A stretch of 37,939 nt of DNA from Actinomycetota bacterium (lineage in GTDB: Bacteria > Actinomycetota > Acidimicrobiia > Spongiisociales > UBA5794). The position numbers and the translations under genes were made by a program. The stretch is taken from positions 1 to 37,939 of the forward strand of contig JASJYA010000004.1 of assembly GCA_030125685.1 (NCBI GenBank), written 5' to 3'. The notes beneath the pieces were generated by a model. That model worked only from the letters and a program-made list of their open reading frames with translations, did not search any database and was not told where the DNA came from. This document shows, piece after piece, positions 9,640-20,849 of the stretch (positions are counted from its first letter, which is position 1; every line of letters begins with the position of its first letter).

Positions 9640-10104
9640 TCAGTGATCGGCGTCTTTGAGGAGCTGCCAGGATCGTGGGTCGACGTCGGGTGGCGGTCCC
9701 GCGGGATGATGTCTCGTGAACGTGACGGTGAAATCCGCTGCGCCGGCATGTGAGAGCATCTCCGCTCCTATCTCACCATGGTCAAGGTACGATCTCCACC
9801 GCCCCTTCGTCGCCATGCCGAACGCCGCCATGACGGTTGCACATGAGCGCGCGATCGCACCCAGGTCGGATTCAACCTTTCCTACATCGTGGAGGAGCGC
9901 TGCCTCCCAGAGTTCCGGTTCCTCCATCACTCGGCGCCAGACGTCGAGCGCATGCCTCTGATCCTCGAAGCGTTGTTGAAAGAACGCGCGCGCCAGCCCA
10001 GGTCCAAGCGCGTCTGAGACTTGTTGCTGTTCTTGAGGCGTCAGCGGCTTCGCCGCAAGGAATCCGAAGAACCGACGAATGAGGTGGACAGGTTGGGCTA
10101 ACAG
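9640..10104 (-). CDS. HD-domain (hydrolase-like) protein, putative CTG start
   Basis: AALLHDVGKVES HD motif. The frame extends upstream of the tracked GTG (9930) as LLAQPVHLIRRFFGFLAAKPLTPQEQQQVSDALGPGLARAFFQQRFEDQRHALDVWRRVMEE, bounded by TAA. The only near-start candidate is CTG at 10104, or ATT further in. Confidence 0.75.
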   Translation of the reverse strand: MLAQPVHLIRRFFGFLAAKPLTPQEQQQVSDALGPGLARAFFQQRFEDQRHALDVWRRVMEEPELWEAALLHDVGKVESDLGAIARSCATVMAAFGMATKGRWRSYLDHGEIGAEMLSHAGAADFTVTFTRHHPAGPPPDVDPRSWQLLKDADH

Positions 10105-10448
10105 GACTTCGTCTTACAGTCGATGCACATCGTCGAGGTTGGGAGATGTTCCATCCTGTCGAGGCCGATAAGTTCGCCACACGCGCAGCACACGCCGTAC
10201 GTTCCGTCCTGGATACGAGTGATCGCTGCTTCGACCTCATCGAGTTTGGTCTTGAAATTCACAATGAATCCCATCGTCTCGGTCCGTTCGGCTGTTGCGG
10301 CGCCTGCATCCGCAAAGGCGTCCCCGAAGTCCAACTCACCCGTGAGATCCCCCTGCTCATCTGAGCCGAGTTCGGCGAGTTGATGCAACAACCTCTCCCT
10401 CTCTTCTTTGAGAGACGCAGCGGTCTTGGTGATGTCGATAGGCGGCAT
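10098..10448 (-). CDS. DksA/TraR C4-type zinc-finger protein
   Basis: TYGVCCACGELIGLDRMEHLPTSTMCIDCKTKSC. ATG of MPPIDITK is preceded by GGAGGCAGTTCC. Confidence 0.88.
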   Translation of the reverse strand: MPPIDITKTAASLKEERERLLHQLAELGSDEQGDLTGELDFGDAFADAGAATAERTETMGFIVNFKTKLDEVEAAITRIQDGTYGVCCACGELIGLDRMEHLPTSTMCIDCKTKSC

Positions 10449-10537
10449 GGAACTGCCTCCAGATAGCCGAATTTCTCCGACGCCGAGCGTCGTATGCCTC
10501 CCCCTGGGAGGATAGCCGGATTTCAGGGGGCAGAGAG

Positions 10538-11411
10538 TCATTGTCCCCTGGGATGGCTGATGATGACGATCTCTCTAAGGTGCTCGGGACTCACCTTCGT
10601 ATAGACCTGGGTTGTTGAGAGGCTCACATGCCCGAGCATCTCTTGTACGGTCCGAAGATCAGCGCCCCCCTCAACCATGTGGGTCGCGGCCGAGTGGCGG
10701 AGCACATGGGGCGAGAGACGATCCTGTGGCACGCCTACGCTTGATCCGTACCGTCGGACGATCCTCCAGATCGTCTGACGGCTGAGGCGGTTGCCCCGAA
10801 CCGTGAGGAAGAGGGCGCCAGGATCCGTTTCCGGGACACGGAACACCATCCGATCGGGGAGCCACTCGGCGATCGCTCTCTCGGCATAGGAACCGATGGG
10901 CACAAGACGTTGCTTCCTCCCCTTCCCCGTCACGATCGCCGTACTCGTCTCGAAGTCGATGTCGTGCAAGTCGAGATCCACCAACTCGGTGACTCGACAG
11001 CCTGTCGCGTACAGGAATTCGAGAATGGCGCGGTCTCGCCGCCCGAGCGGATCCCTCGTATCGGGCGCTTCGACGAGCTTGGTGATTTCCTGGACGGTGA
11101 GAGCCTTGGGGATCGACATTGGGCGGTTTGGTGCATCGATTGACGCGGTCGGGTCGCTGGTCGTGTAGTCCTCGGCGATCAGAAATCGGTGATAGGCGCG
11201 TATCGAAGCAAATTTCCGCGCGATCGAGGTGTCGGCGAGTCCACCGCTACGGAGTGCAGAGAGATGCGAACGGATGGCTTCGATCTGGGTCTGATTAGGA
11301 TGCTCAGAGACGGTCCGCTGATACTGGATGAGATCCCTGCGATAAGCCGTGACAGTGTTCTGCGCCAATCCCCGCTCGGTGCGGATGGATTCGAGGAATT
11401 CCGTGCCGTGG

Positions 11412-11425
<14 letters not shown>
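10538..11425 (-). CDS. xerD: Tyrosine recombinase XerD-like
   Basis: Catalytic motifs ATGCRVTELVDL, HVLRHSAATHMVEGGADLRTVQEMLGHVSLSTTQVYTKV. GTG start at VPLPDHGTEF overlaps the upstream NUDIX gene. Confidence 0.9.
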
Positions 11426-13618
<2,193 letters not shown>

Positions 13619-13691
13619 TCACCTCGGAAGGTCGGATGATACCAGCGTCGTCGGCTCGGGCGTGCCATCACTATCTGCACGAGATCACGTC

Positions 13692-15296
13692 CTACTCATC
13701 TCGTGCAGCGGCGGCGAGGGCGAGCAGCTCGTTTGCGTGCTCCCTTCCTTTCTCCGACTCACTCAATCCGGCAAGCATGCGCGCGAGCTCTTCGATGCGG
13801 GAATCACCTTCTGTCCTGAAAATTGAGGTTCTCGTGCCTTCGCGCGCAACGACGTAATGACGGTCCGCGAATGCAGCGACCTGAGGCAGGTGGGTGACGC
13901 AGATAACCTGTCGGTCTCGGGCCAGGGACGCGAGTTTCCTGCCCATAGCGAGCGCCGTGGTTCCTCCGATGCCCGAGTCGATCTCATCGAATGCAACGAC
14001 CTGAGCATCCGCGGCGCCTGAAGCGAGTGTCAGGGCGAGGACCAGCCTGCTGAGCTCACCACCCGATGCGATCTCGGAGATGGGTGCGGCTTGGAGGGCG
14101 TCGTCAGACGCAAACAGCACCTTTGCCGTGTCGGCGCCACGGGGGCCGGGACTCGATCGAAGTACCGAAATCTCGATGACGGGCGACGAGAAGCCGAGTT
14201 CCAGCATGTGTTCGACGGCGGTCGCTTCCAGCCGCTTCGCCGCCTGGCGTCTGGCGGACCGCAGGGAATCGCCCTGAATCGCGACCGCGTCAACCGCTCG
14301 ACCCAGTCGTTCCTCGATGTCTCCGGCCGACTTGATGAGGAGGGTCAGCTCGTCGAGGCGGGCCACTGCGCTCTTGCGAAACGTCTCGATGTCGTCGAGC
14401 CCATCTCCGTACTTCCGTTGCAATGAGCTGAGAAGGGCCACCCGCTGTTCGGTGGCCTCGAGTTGTCTCGGATCGACGTCGAGCGTAGACGCGTACCTCG
14501 CGATCTCCGCAGTCAGTTCCGAGATCGTCACGGCTGCATCGCTCACCTGGTCGGACAAGGCTGCCAGAGACCTGTCGAGCGCTGCTGCGGCGCCGAGCGC
14601 TCGTACGCCGGACGCAAGGTACGCACTCCCACCTTGGTCTCCGAGATCTGCGAGGACCGTATCCACGTAGGTTGCGAGCGCCTCGGCGTTTCTCAGCCTC
14701 TCGACACGACTGCGCAATGCGTCCTCATCTCCCGGCGCGAATCCGGCGTCTTCGATTTCTGTGATTTGGAAACGTAAGGTTTCAAGTTCCCGTTCGAGAT
14801 GGCGGTGATCCGTCCCGAGGAGTTCGGCTTCGGCGCGGATCGTCTCATACGCGCTCCAGGCCTGTGCGTACTCCTCGAGGTGGGCACGCTCGGTGTCGCT
14901 GAGCGCCTGGTCGAGGAGTTTGCGAACACCAGGTGACGACGTGATGGTGTGTCGATCGTGTTGGCCGACGATCGAAATCTTTGGGCCTACGGCCTCGCGA
15001 AGAGCAGAGGCCGTGGTGATCGCACCGTCCAGATAGGCCTTGGATCGGTTCCGGGTGATCACGCGACGAACGGTGGTCTCCTCGGATTCGACGAAGAGGG
15101 CCGACACGTCGGCCTCGTCACCGTGAGGCCCGATCACGCCCTTCGCAGCAGGCTCACCCACAAGAAGACGGAGCGCTCCGAGCATCACTGTCTTCCCCGC
15201 GCCTGTCTCCCCTGTGATCACCGTGAGACCCTGGGAAGGGGAGATCGAAGCGTGGGGAATCAATCCGAGATTCGAGACGACGACTTCTTCAAGCAT
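13692..15296 (-). CDS. recN: DNA repair protein RecN
   Basis: MLEEVVVSNLGLI, ITGETGAGKTVMLGAL, SGGELSRLVLAL, DEIDSGIGG. Confidence 0.96.
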   Translation of the reverse strand: MLEEVVVSNLGLIPHASISPSQGLTVITGETGAGKTVMLGALRLLVGEPAAKGVIGPHGDEADVSALFVESEETTVRRVITRNRSKAYLDGAITTASALREAVGPKISIVGQHDRHTITSSPGVRKLLDQALSDTERAHLEEYAQAWSAYETIRAEAELLGTDHRHLERELETLRFQITEIEDAGFAPGDEDALRSRVERLRNAEALATYVDTVLADLGDQGGSAYLASGVRALGAAAALDRSLAALSDQVSDAAVTISELTAEIARYASTLDVDPRQLEATEQRVALLSSLQRKYGDGLDDIETFRKSAVARLDELTLLIKSAGDIEERLGRAVDAVAIQGDSLRSARRQAAKRLEATAVEHMLELGFSSPVIEISVLRSSPGPRGADTAKVLFASDDALQAAPISEIASGGELSRLVLALTLASGAADAQVVAFDEIDSGIGGTTALAMGRKLASLARDRQVICVTHLPQVAAFADRHYVVAREGTRTSIFRTEGDSRIEELARMLAGLSESEKGREHANELLALAAAARDE

Positions 15297-15304
15297 CGTC
15301 TGTC

Positions 15305-16081
15305 TTACGCATGGTCAAGGCCGAAGTGCTCTCGAACCGCCTGCGGGAAGGGATGTCGATCGAGCGTCAGAAATTCGACCGTGGTGGCGCCGCGGCGGAT
15401 CGTGATCGCATCTTCCGGCGCAACGGCGCACAATTCCCGACCGTCGACGTTGATTCGTGCGGGCCTGTCTCCAACGATGTTCAGGGTGACAACCGCATCC
15501 GGGGCAAGAACTACCGATCTCGTCAAGAGGCTGTGAGGAGCGATGGGAGTGAGGATCAGCGCCTCAAGGCGGGGGTCCACAATCGGGCCGCCGGCTGACA
15601 GGGAGTAGGCCGTTGAGCCGAGGGAGGAAGCCACTATCATGCCGTCTGTGCGATAGGTAGCAAGGGCGCGCCCGTCCACTTCTACCGCGATCTCGATGAT
15701 CCGCTGGCTGATCACCTTCTCCACGACCACGTCGTTGATCGCGGATGCATCGTGACTCCCCACTACAACAGAGACCGTGTTGTGGCGACGAGTGCGGAAG
15801 GTATCTGAGCTGATGGCGTCGGCAAGATCCGTGATCTCGCTCTCGGCGAATTCGGCGAGATACCCGACCCTGCCGACGTTTACGCCGCAGATGGGTATCC
15901 CTGCACGCATCGCGATGGATGCAGCTTCGAGAACGGTTCCGTCGCCGCCGATCGCGACCACAGCATCCTCCGGCCCGTCGTCTGTCGTCACATCCCGCTC
16001 AGCGAGCAGCGCTGCAAAGCGTTCAGCCAATCCTGTTGCGCTCGGCTTGTCGTTACGGACAACCAGTTTGATTCGCTTCAC
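15305..16081 (-). CDS. nadK: NAD kinase
   Basis: VVAIGGDGTVLEAA, NVGRVGYLAEF, TDGMIVASSLGSTAYSLSAGGPIVDP, INVDGR. Confidence 0.96.
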   Translation of the reverse strand: MKRIKLVVRNDKPSATGLAERFAALLAERDVTTDDGPEDAVVAIGGDGTVLEAASIAMRAGIPICGVNVGRVGYLAEFAESEITDLADAISSDTFRTRRHNTVSVVVGSHDASAINDVVVEKVISQRIIEIAVEVDGRALATYRTDGMIVASSLGSTAYSLSAGGPIVDPRLEALILTPIAPHSLLTRSVVLAPDAVVTLNIVGDRPARINVDGRELCAVAPEDAITIRRGATTVEFLTLDRHPFPQAVREHFGLDHA

Positions 16082-16866
16082 TGCAATGTCCTATCGAGTG
16101 CTGCTTTGATGGTGTTCGAGGTGACGGTACCTCGTCCGCGTAGGAATGTGGCGAGATACTCGACGTTCCCCGTTGCCCCCGTGATCGGCGATTCAATCAA
16201 CCCGACGCATCCGATCTCTGCGGCCGTGTACGTGGCAACGACCTCAGCCAGAACGTCGAGGCGCACGGACACGTCTTTGATGACACCCCCTCTTGGAACA
16301 CGGTTCCGTCCAGCCTCGAATTGAGGTTTGATGAGCAGGATCCACCTCGCCTCCTCAGAGCCGAGAGCGACAAGTTGTTCACTCACGGTGCGAAGCGAGA
16401 TGAAAGAGAGGTCGGCGACGATCATGTCAAAAGGCGCACCCAGCTCTGCCGGATCCGCCGTACGGATGTTGGCACGCTCGACGACGGTCACCCTGGCGTC
16501 ATTTCGTATCCGCCAATGCAATTGTCCATAGCCAACGTCGAGAGCTGTTACCGACCGCACCCCCCGCTGAAGCATGCAGTCCGTGAACCCGCCTGTCGAG
16601 GCCCCCACATCGATGGCACGCATCCCTTCGAGTTCAATGTCGAACGCCTCGAACGCAGCAGCGAGTTTCCGCCCGGCTCTGCTGACGAAGGGCTCGGGAC
16701 GAGAGACGAGATGCACAGGATCGTCCGGAGCTACAAGGGTCGACGCCTTGGCATCAGTGTGTGACGCGACCCGCACCAAGCCTGCCTTGATGGCTCTCTG
16801 AGCCTCAGTCCGGCTCTCAACCAACTTTCGGCGCACGAGCTCAGCGTCAAGCCTTCGTCGCGTCAG
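16078..16866 (-). CDS. tlyA: TlyA family rRNA 2'-O-methyltransferase/hemolysin (putative CTG start)
   Basis: AIDVGASTGGFTDCMLQRGVRSVTALDVGYGQLHW. The S4 domain starts upstream of the tracked GTG (16836): (CTG)TRRRLDAELVRRKLVESRTEAQ. CTG at 16866 overlaps the upstream TGA as CTGA and is preceded by GGGAGGGATC. Confidence 0.92.
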   Translation of the reverse strand: MTRRRLDAELVRRKLVESRTEAQRAIKAGLVRVASHTDAKASTLVAPDDPVHLVSRPEPFVSRAGRKLAAAFEAFDIELEGMRAIDVGASTGGFTDCMLQRGVRSVTALDVGYGQLHWRIRNDARVTVVERANIRTADPAELGAPFDMIVADLSFISLRTVSEQLVALGSEEARWILLIKPQFEAGRNRVPRGGVIKDVSVRLDVLAEVVATYTAAEIGCVGLIESPITGATGNVEYLATFLRGRGTVTSNTIKAALDRTLQ

Positions 16867-17051
16867 GATCCCTCCCGAGGGTTCACATCTTCGGGAACAC
16901 CGGTCTGGTCGAGCTCGCGTTGAAGACTGGACGCGAGCCCGTCTGCGATGTCAGGGGCGTCAGCAGGGTCGACGACGCCGAGCGCATCCGACGTCAGCTT
17001 GTCATCCTCGACTGCTTCAGGTTCTCTATCTTGATCTCGTTCTTGTTTCAT
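16863..17051 (-). CDS. Small acidic conserved-position protein (62 aa)
   Basis: MKQERDQDREPEAVEDDKLTSDALGVVDPADAPDIADGLASSLQRELDQTGVPEDVNPREGS lies between the HAD gene and tlyA. A small ORF occupies the same slot in M. tuberculosis (Rv1693, from memory). Confidence 0.65.
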   Translation of the reverse strand: MKQERDQDREPEAVEDDKLTSDALGVVDPADAPDIADGLASSLQRELDQTGVPEDVNPREGS

Positions 17052-17058
17052 GGCGTCA

Positions 17059-17910
17059 TTATCCCTCATGAGCCGACCGTTTCTCAGCATCGTTCTTCAG
17101 AATATCAGGAAGCTCGACAATTGAGCGGACGACGTGGTCCGGAATGAGGTGCTCGGGAATTGCGCTTGTGGCTTTGGTGATGCCGGAGAGCGTGAGGACC
17201 GAGCGCCAGCCGGCATGCTTGGCGAACGCGATGTCTGTCTCCGGTCGGTCCCCGACCATCCACACGCTGTTACCCACCGGAAGTGAAGAAATCTTGGCTG
17301 ACACAAGATCCAGCATCGGCTGGTGGGGTTTTCCACAGGTTACGGGGGCGCGACCTGACGCCTTCGCGACAGCAGCAACGATCGTCCCCGCCCCCGGATC
17401 CTCGCCGGTCGCTGTCGGGATCGTTGGATCCAGATTCGTGGCTATAAACGCTGCGCCCCTCCGGATGGAGCGTGCGGCGTGACCAATCTTGGCATAGGTC
17501 AGTGACCGGTCGAGACCGACGACTACAGCATCCGGCGCCTGATCGTGTGGGATGATCGAGACGCTCACCTCTTCAAGGGTTGCTCGGAGTTCGGGTGAGC
17601 CGATCACGAACGCTGAGCGCAGCCCGTGGTCAACGAGATAGGACGCCACGGCCATGCCCGAGGTGACGACAGCGTCGCCGTCCACGACGATTCCCGCCCT
17701 GTCGTAAAGCACGTCGGCGACAGCGCGAGGCGTCTTGGAGGAATTGTTCGTTGCAAAGAGAAGCTGCCAACCCTGCGCGGTGAGTATTGCGATCGCCTCA
17801 GCCGCACCAGCAATCGGCGCATTTCCGAGATAGAGGACTCCGTCGAGATCGAACACGATCGTACCTTGGGCCTGCCCACCTCCTTTACCATCCTGATCCG
17901 TCATGTTCAT
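17059..17910 (-). CDS. HAD-superfamily (subclass IIA, NagD-like) phosphatase
   Basis: IVFDLDGVLYLG, LLFATNNSSKTP, CGKPHQPML, WMVGDRPETDIAFAKHAG. Start could be 17910 or 17904. Confidence 0.92.
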   Translation of the reverse strand: MNMTDQDGKGGGQAQGTIVFDLDGVLYLGNAPIAGAAEAIAILTAQGWQLLFATNNSSKTPRAVADVLYDRAGIVVDGDAVVTSGMAVASYLVDHGLRSAFVIGSPELRATLEEVSVSIIPHDQAPDAVVVGLDRSLTYAKIGHAARSIRRGAAFIATNLDPTIPTATGEDPGAGTIVAAVAKASGRAPVTCGKPHQPMLDLVSAKISSLPVGNSVWMVGDRPETDIAFAKHAGWRSVLTLSGITKATSAIPEHLIPDHVVRSIVELPDILKNDAEKRSAHEG

Positions 17911-18976
17911 CCCGTTTCGTCCCGTGCTTTATCCCGAGTCTGTTGCAGCGATGTACGGGGAACCGTCTCGACTGTCGTCAGACCGCGGTCGTTCCAACGG
18001 TACCCCCGTCAGCGTCGATCAACTGTATGCGGCCGACACGCCCGACGCCTTCCAGCCGGCAGACGATCGGGTCGAGCGCTGGATCGCCGCCGGAACCATG
18101 ATCCGGCATCGAGACGCCGTGCTTGTCCGGTACGTGATTGAACGGCCCAACCAAACGCCACTCGTCGGTCTCGTGGGGGTCATGAATCTCGCCGAGACGA
18201 CGATTCTCCCCCACGAGCCGACGACACCGTCCGAAGTAGCCGCGAGAATGGCCGACATCGAACGCGCCGGGGCCCTGCTTGAACCAATCATGGTGATGGC
18301 TGCACCGGGATTCGGACCGATGTTCGACGACGGCTCACTTCTCCGAGTGGTCACGTACGGCGATGAAACGCACAGTATTTACGCGTTGAAACCGGAGGAC
18401 GTGCAGTGGCCCGGGGAATCCCACGATCGAAAATTCGTCATCGCTGATGGCCACCACAGAGTCCAAGCGATTCTCCAGCACGCCGACAACTCGGGGAACG
18501 CGCCCCTCGGCCTCATGATTGCGGTCGACACACGTACCCAAGGGATGACGGTGGAGCCACAGCACCGCGTCCTCGCCGGGCTGATCCCCAAGCGACCCGC
18601 GACCTCAGACCACTTCGACGTTCTGCCCTTCTCACTGGCCGACGGCGTCCCCAGAGGTGCCGTCGGAATCATCACGAAGTTCGATGCGTGGCTCATGTCA
18701 CCGACATTCGACGCCGGCATCAGCGCTGCCGTGCTCACCGAGTATGTTGCGCCGTTGCTCGGGCTTGCTGTTTCAGGCGTTGCAACACGCGAACGTGACG
18801 CTGTCGCCGAGATGGCGAAGGGCGCCGCGGCCGCCGCGATCATGGGACCGATCACCACCGACGTCGTCATCACCGAGGCCCGAGGAGGGCGGCTGCTCCC
18901 CCACAAGGCCACATGCTTCAGCCCGAAGGTCGCCGTGGGCCTGGTCGGCGCCCTACTGGGCGGCTACGCGTCGTGA
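17903..18976 (+). CDS. DUF1015 family protein (SerK/SbnI-like)
   Basis: N-terminal IPFRPVLY and KFVIADGHHRVQAILQH motif. Confidence 0.82.
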   Translation: MFIPFRPVLYPESVAAMYGEPSRLSSDRGRSNGTPVSVDQLYAADTPDAFQPADDRVERWIAAGTMIRHRDAVLVRYVIERPNQTPLVGLVGVMNLAETTILPHEPTTPSEVAARMADIERAGALLEPIMVMAAPGFGPMFDDGSLLRVVTYGDETHSIYALKPEDVQWPGESHDRKFVIADGHHRVQAILQHADNSGNAPLGLMIAVDTRTQGMTVEPQHRVLAGLIPKRPATSDHFDVLPFSLADGVPRGAVGIITKFDAWLMSPTFDAGISAAVLTEYVAPLLGLAVSGVATRERDAVAEMAKGAAAAAIMGPITTDVVITEARGGRLLPHKATCFSPKVAVGLVGALLGGYAS

Positions 18977-20338
18977 GAAAGCATCCACCACCGATGCGAG
19001 GAAGAGCGTCGTCGCCTCGACCGATGCAACCGAGACCTTCTCGTCGACACCGTGGAACATGGCCAACATCTCAGGAAATGTGATCGTGTCGTCGAACAGA
19101 CCCACTCCGTAGGCGGGAATGCCACGAGCCCTGAAGAATCTGGCGTCCGTGGCGACGGGGGTGAGGGTCGGTGCGAGCCGCCTCGTACCGAGGTGTTCCT
19201 CGGCCGCATCTCCGATGGCGTCCCACAGCAACCCTTCCGGGAGCGAAGCGGTCGCCTCCATGTCCATCACGGGTTCCAGGTCGATTTCTTCATACAGGTC
19301 AGGTCCGAGCACCTTTCTGAGGTGATCCTCAAGATCGGCCACGTCCTGGCCCGGCAGCAGGCGTATGTCCAGCTCTCCCGTTGCGAAGTCCGGGATCATA
19401 TTCGCCTTCGTGCCTCCCACAAAGACGTTCGGTGAGAGCGTCATGTGGGTGCATGCATGGATCCACCTCGCGAGCGTCGGATCGTCCTCAGCGATCTCAT
19501 CGATCGCCTCGTCAAGCGTATTCGGATCGAGCAGCATCGCGGCTCTCTCAGACCCAAGTCCAAGATACGGGAGGAACGTCCTCCACTCATCGGTCACGGA
19601 CACCGGTTGGCCCGCCGCCGCTATTCGACTGAAGACCTCCGCAACGGTAAGCACGGCGTTCGTGCGACCATATGGCTGGCTTCCGTGACCCGGTATCCCT
19701 GTCGCAGATACAGTGCGCCACGTAGGGCCCTTCTCAGCAACCGTCACAGGCAGAGCCGCTGCGGCGCCACTCCTGAGTGCGGGGCCCGCAACCTCGGTGA
19801 GCACAAACTCACATGCGACGAGATCCCAGTGATTCTCGACGAGGTACTTCGCTCCGTGCTCACCCCCTGCTTCCTCATCCGCCACGCATGCAAGGATGAC
19901 ATCACCAGCCGGGGCTGGGAGCACGCCATCCCTCAACCAGCGGTAGATGACGACCATCGCAGCCGTCACATTGAGCATATCCACGGCGCCGCGTCCCCAC
20001 ACGAAACCGTCAGCCTCCTCCCCCGCGAACGGGTCTCTTGACCATTCGGCGCCGTTCGCCGGCACGACATCGAGGTGCGGGATGAGGAGCAGACGAGGCG
20101 CACCGGGCACTGTTCCGGCGACCCGGTACACAACCGAAGCACGACCTGGGAGAGGCTCGATGACGGTTCCACTCTCACCTAAGAAAGCCTGAATGGTGTG
20201 AACAGACCGAATTTCGTGACCGGAGGAGGGCTCCCCGGTATTGACACAGGCGTTGCGGATGAGGTCTGAGAAGAGCTCAACGGCCTCCCACGCGGTCCTC
20301 TCGCCGGCATCTCTGCGTTCGCCGGGGTCACTACTCAT
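18953..20338 (-). CDS. M20 family metallopeptidase (ArgE/DapE-like)
   Basis: LLIPHLDVVPANGAEWSRDPFAGEEADGFVWGRGAVDM, CVADEEAGGEHGAKYL, GTKANMIPDFATGELDIRLLPGQD. Start at MSSDPGERR. Confidence 0.93.
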   Translation of the reverse strand: MSSDPGERRDAGERTAWEAVELFSDLIRNACVNTGEPSSGHEIRSVHTIQAFLGESGTVIEPLPGRASVVYRVAGTVPGAPRLLLIPHLDVVPANGAEWSRDPFAGEEADGFVWGRGAVDMLNVTAAMVVIYRWLRDGVLPAPAGDVILACVADEEAGGEHGAKYLVENHWDLVACEFVLTEVAGPALRSGAAAALPVTVAEKGPTWRTVSATGIPGHGSQPYGRTNAVLTVAEVFSRIAAAGQPVSVTDEWRTFLPYLGLGSERAAMLLDPNTLDEAIDEIAEDDPTLARWIHACTHMTLSPNVFVGGTKANMIPDFATGELDIRLLPGQDVADLEDHLRKVLGPDLYEEIDLEPVMDMEATASLPEGLLWDAIGDAAEEHLGTRRLAPTLTPVATDARFFRARGIPAYGVGLFDDTITFPEMLAMFHGVDEKVSVASVEATTLFLASVVDAFSRRVAAQ

Positions 20339-20822
20339 CGGCTTGGGGCGCCGGGTCGGCTGTGTGCATGATGATCGAACGTGCAGCAAACCCGTGAGAC
20401 TCGAAGAAGTTCTTCGCATGCCGGTGGCCCGGCCCGACCGGGGCGTCGAAGTGACGCATACCTCTCGCTCTCAGGAGTGTAAGTGTCTCAGAGAGCATGA
20501 GGTCGCCAACACCTACACCCCTGGCCTCAGGCTCTGTGTAGATCAACCTGATGCGGCCGATCGTGGCGCCCCCCGCTCGGTCCAGCATCGGTTCAATCGT
20601 CGCCCATAGGAAACCGACCGCGACTTCATCGATCACACCAACGACGAGGAACGAATCGGTCTCCTGGATAGCGTGGAGGAGTGACACGTCGAAGCGTTCG
20701 TCCAGGCCGTCGGTCAGCGCCCAGATCGGTTTACGTTCGGTTTGTTCCGCTTCCATGTCTCTGTACAACGACACGAGGCGGGGTATGTCGCTGTTGTGAG
20801 CGGGGCGAGAGAGAAGATCCAT
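20331..20822 (-). CDS. GNAT family N-acetyltransferase
   Basis: IRLIYTEPEARGVGVGDLMLSETLTLLRARGMRHFDAPVGPGHRHAKNFFESHGF. Confidence 0.85.
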   Translation of the reverse strand: MDLLSRPAHNSDIPRLVSLYRDMEAEQTERKPIWALTDGLDERFDVSLLHAIQETDSFLVVGVIDEVAVGFLWATIEPMLDRAGGATIGRIRLIYTEPEARGVGVGDLMLSETLTLLRARGMRHFDAPVGPGHRHAKNFFESHGFAARSIIMHTADPAPQADE

Positions 20823-20849
20823 CCCGGCGAGAGTAGCGAGCAGGCGCGG

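Noticed and set aside
17875-17895. Perfect SD-like AAAGGAGGTG inside the HAD N-terminus as evidence for a later start
   Set aside because: No usable start codon at proper spacing before the essential IVFDLDG motif, so probably coincidental.
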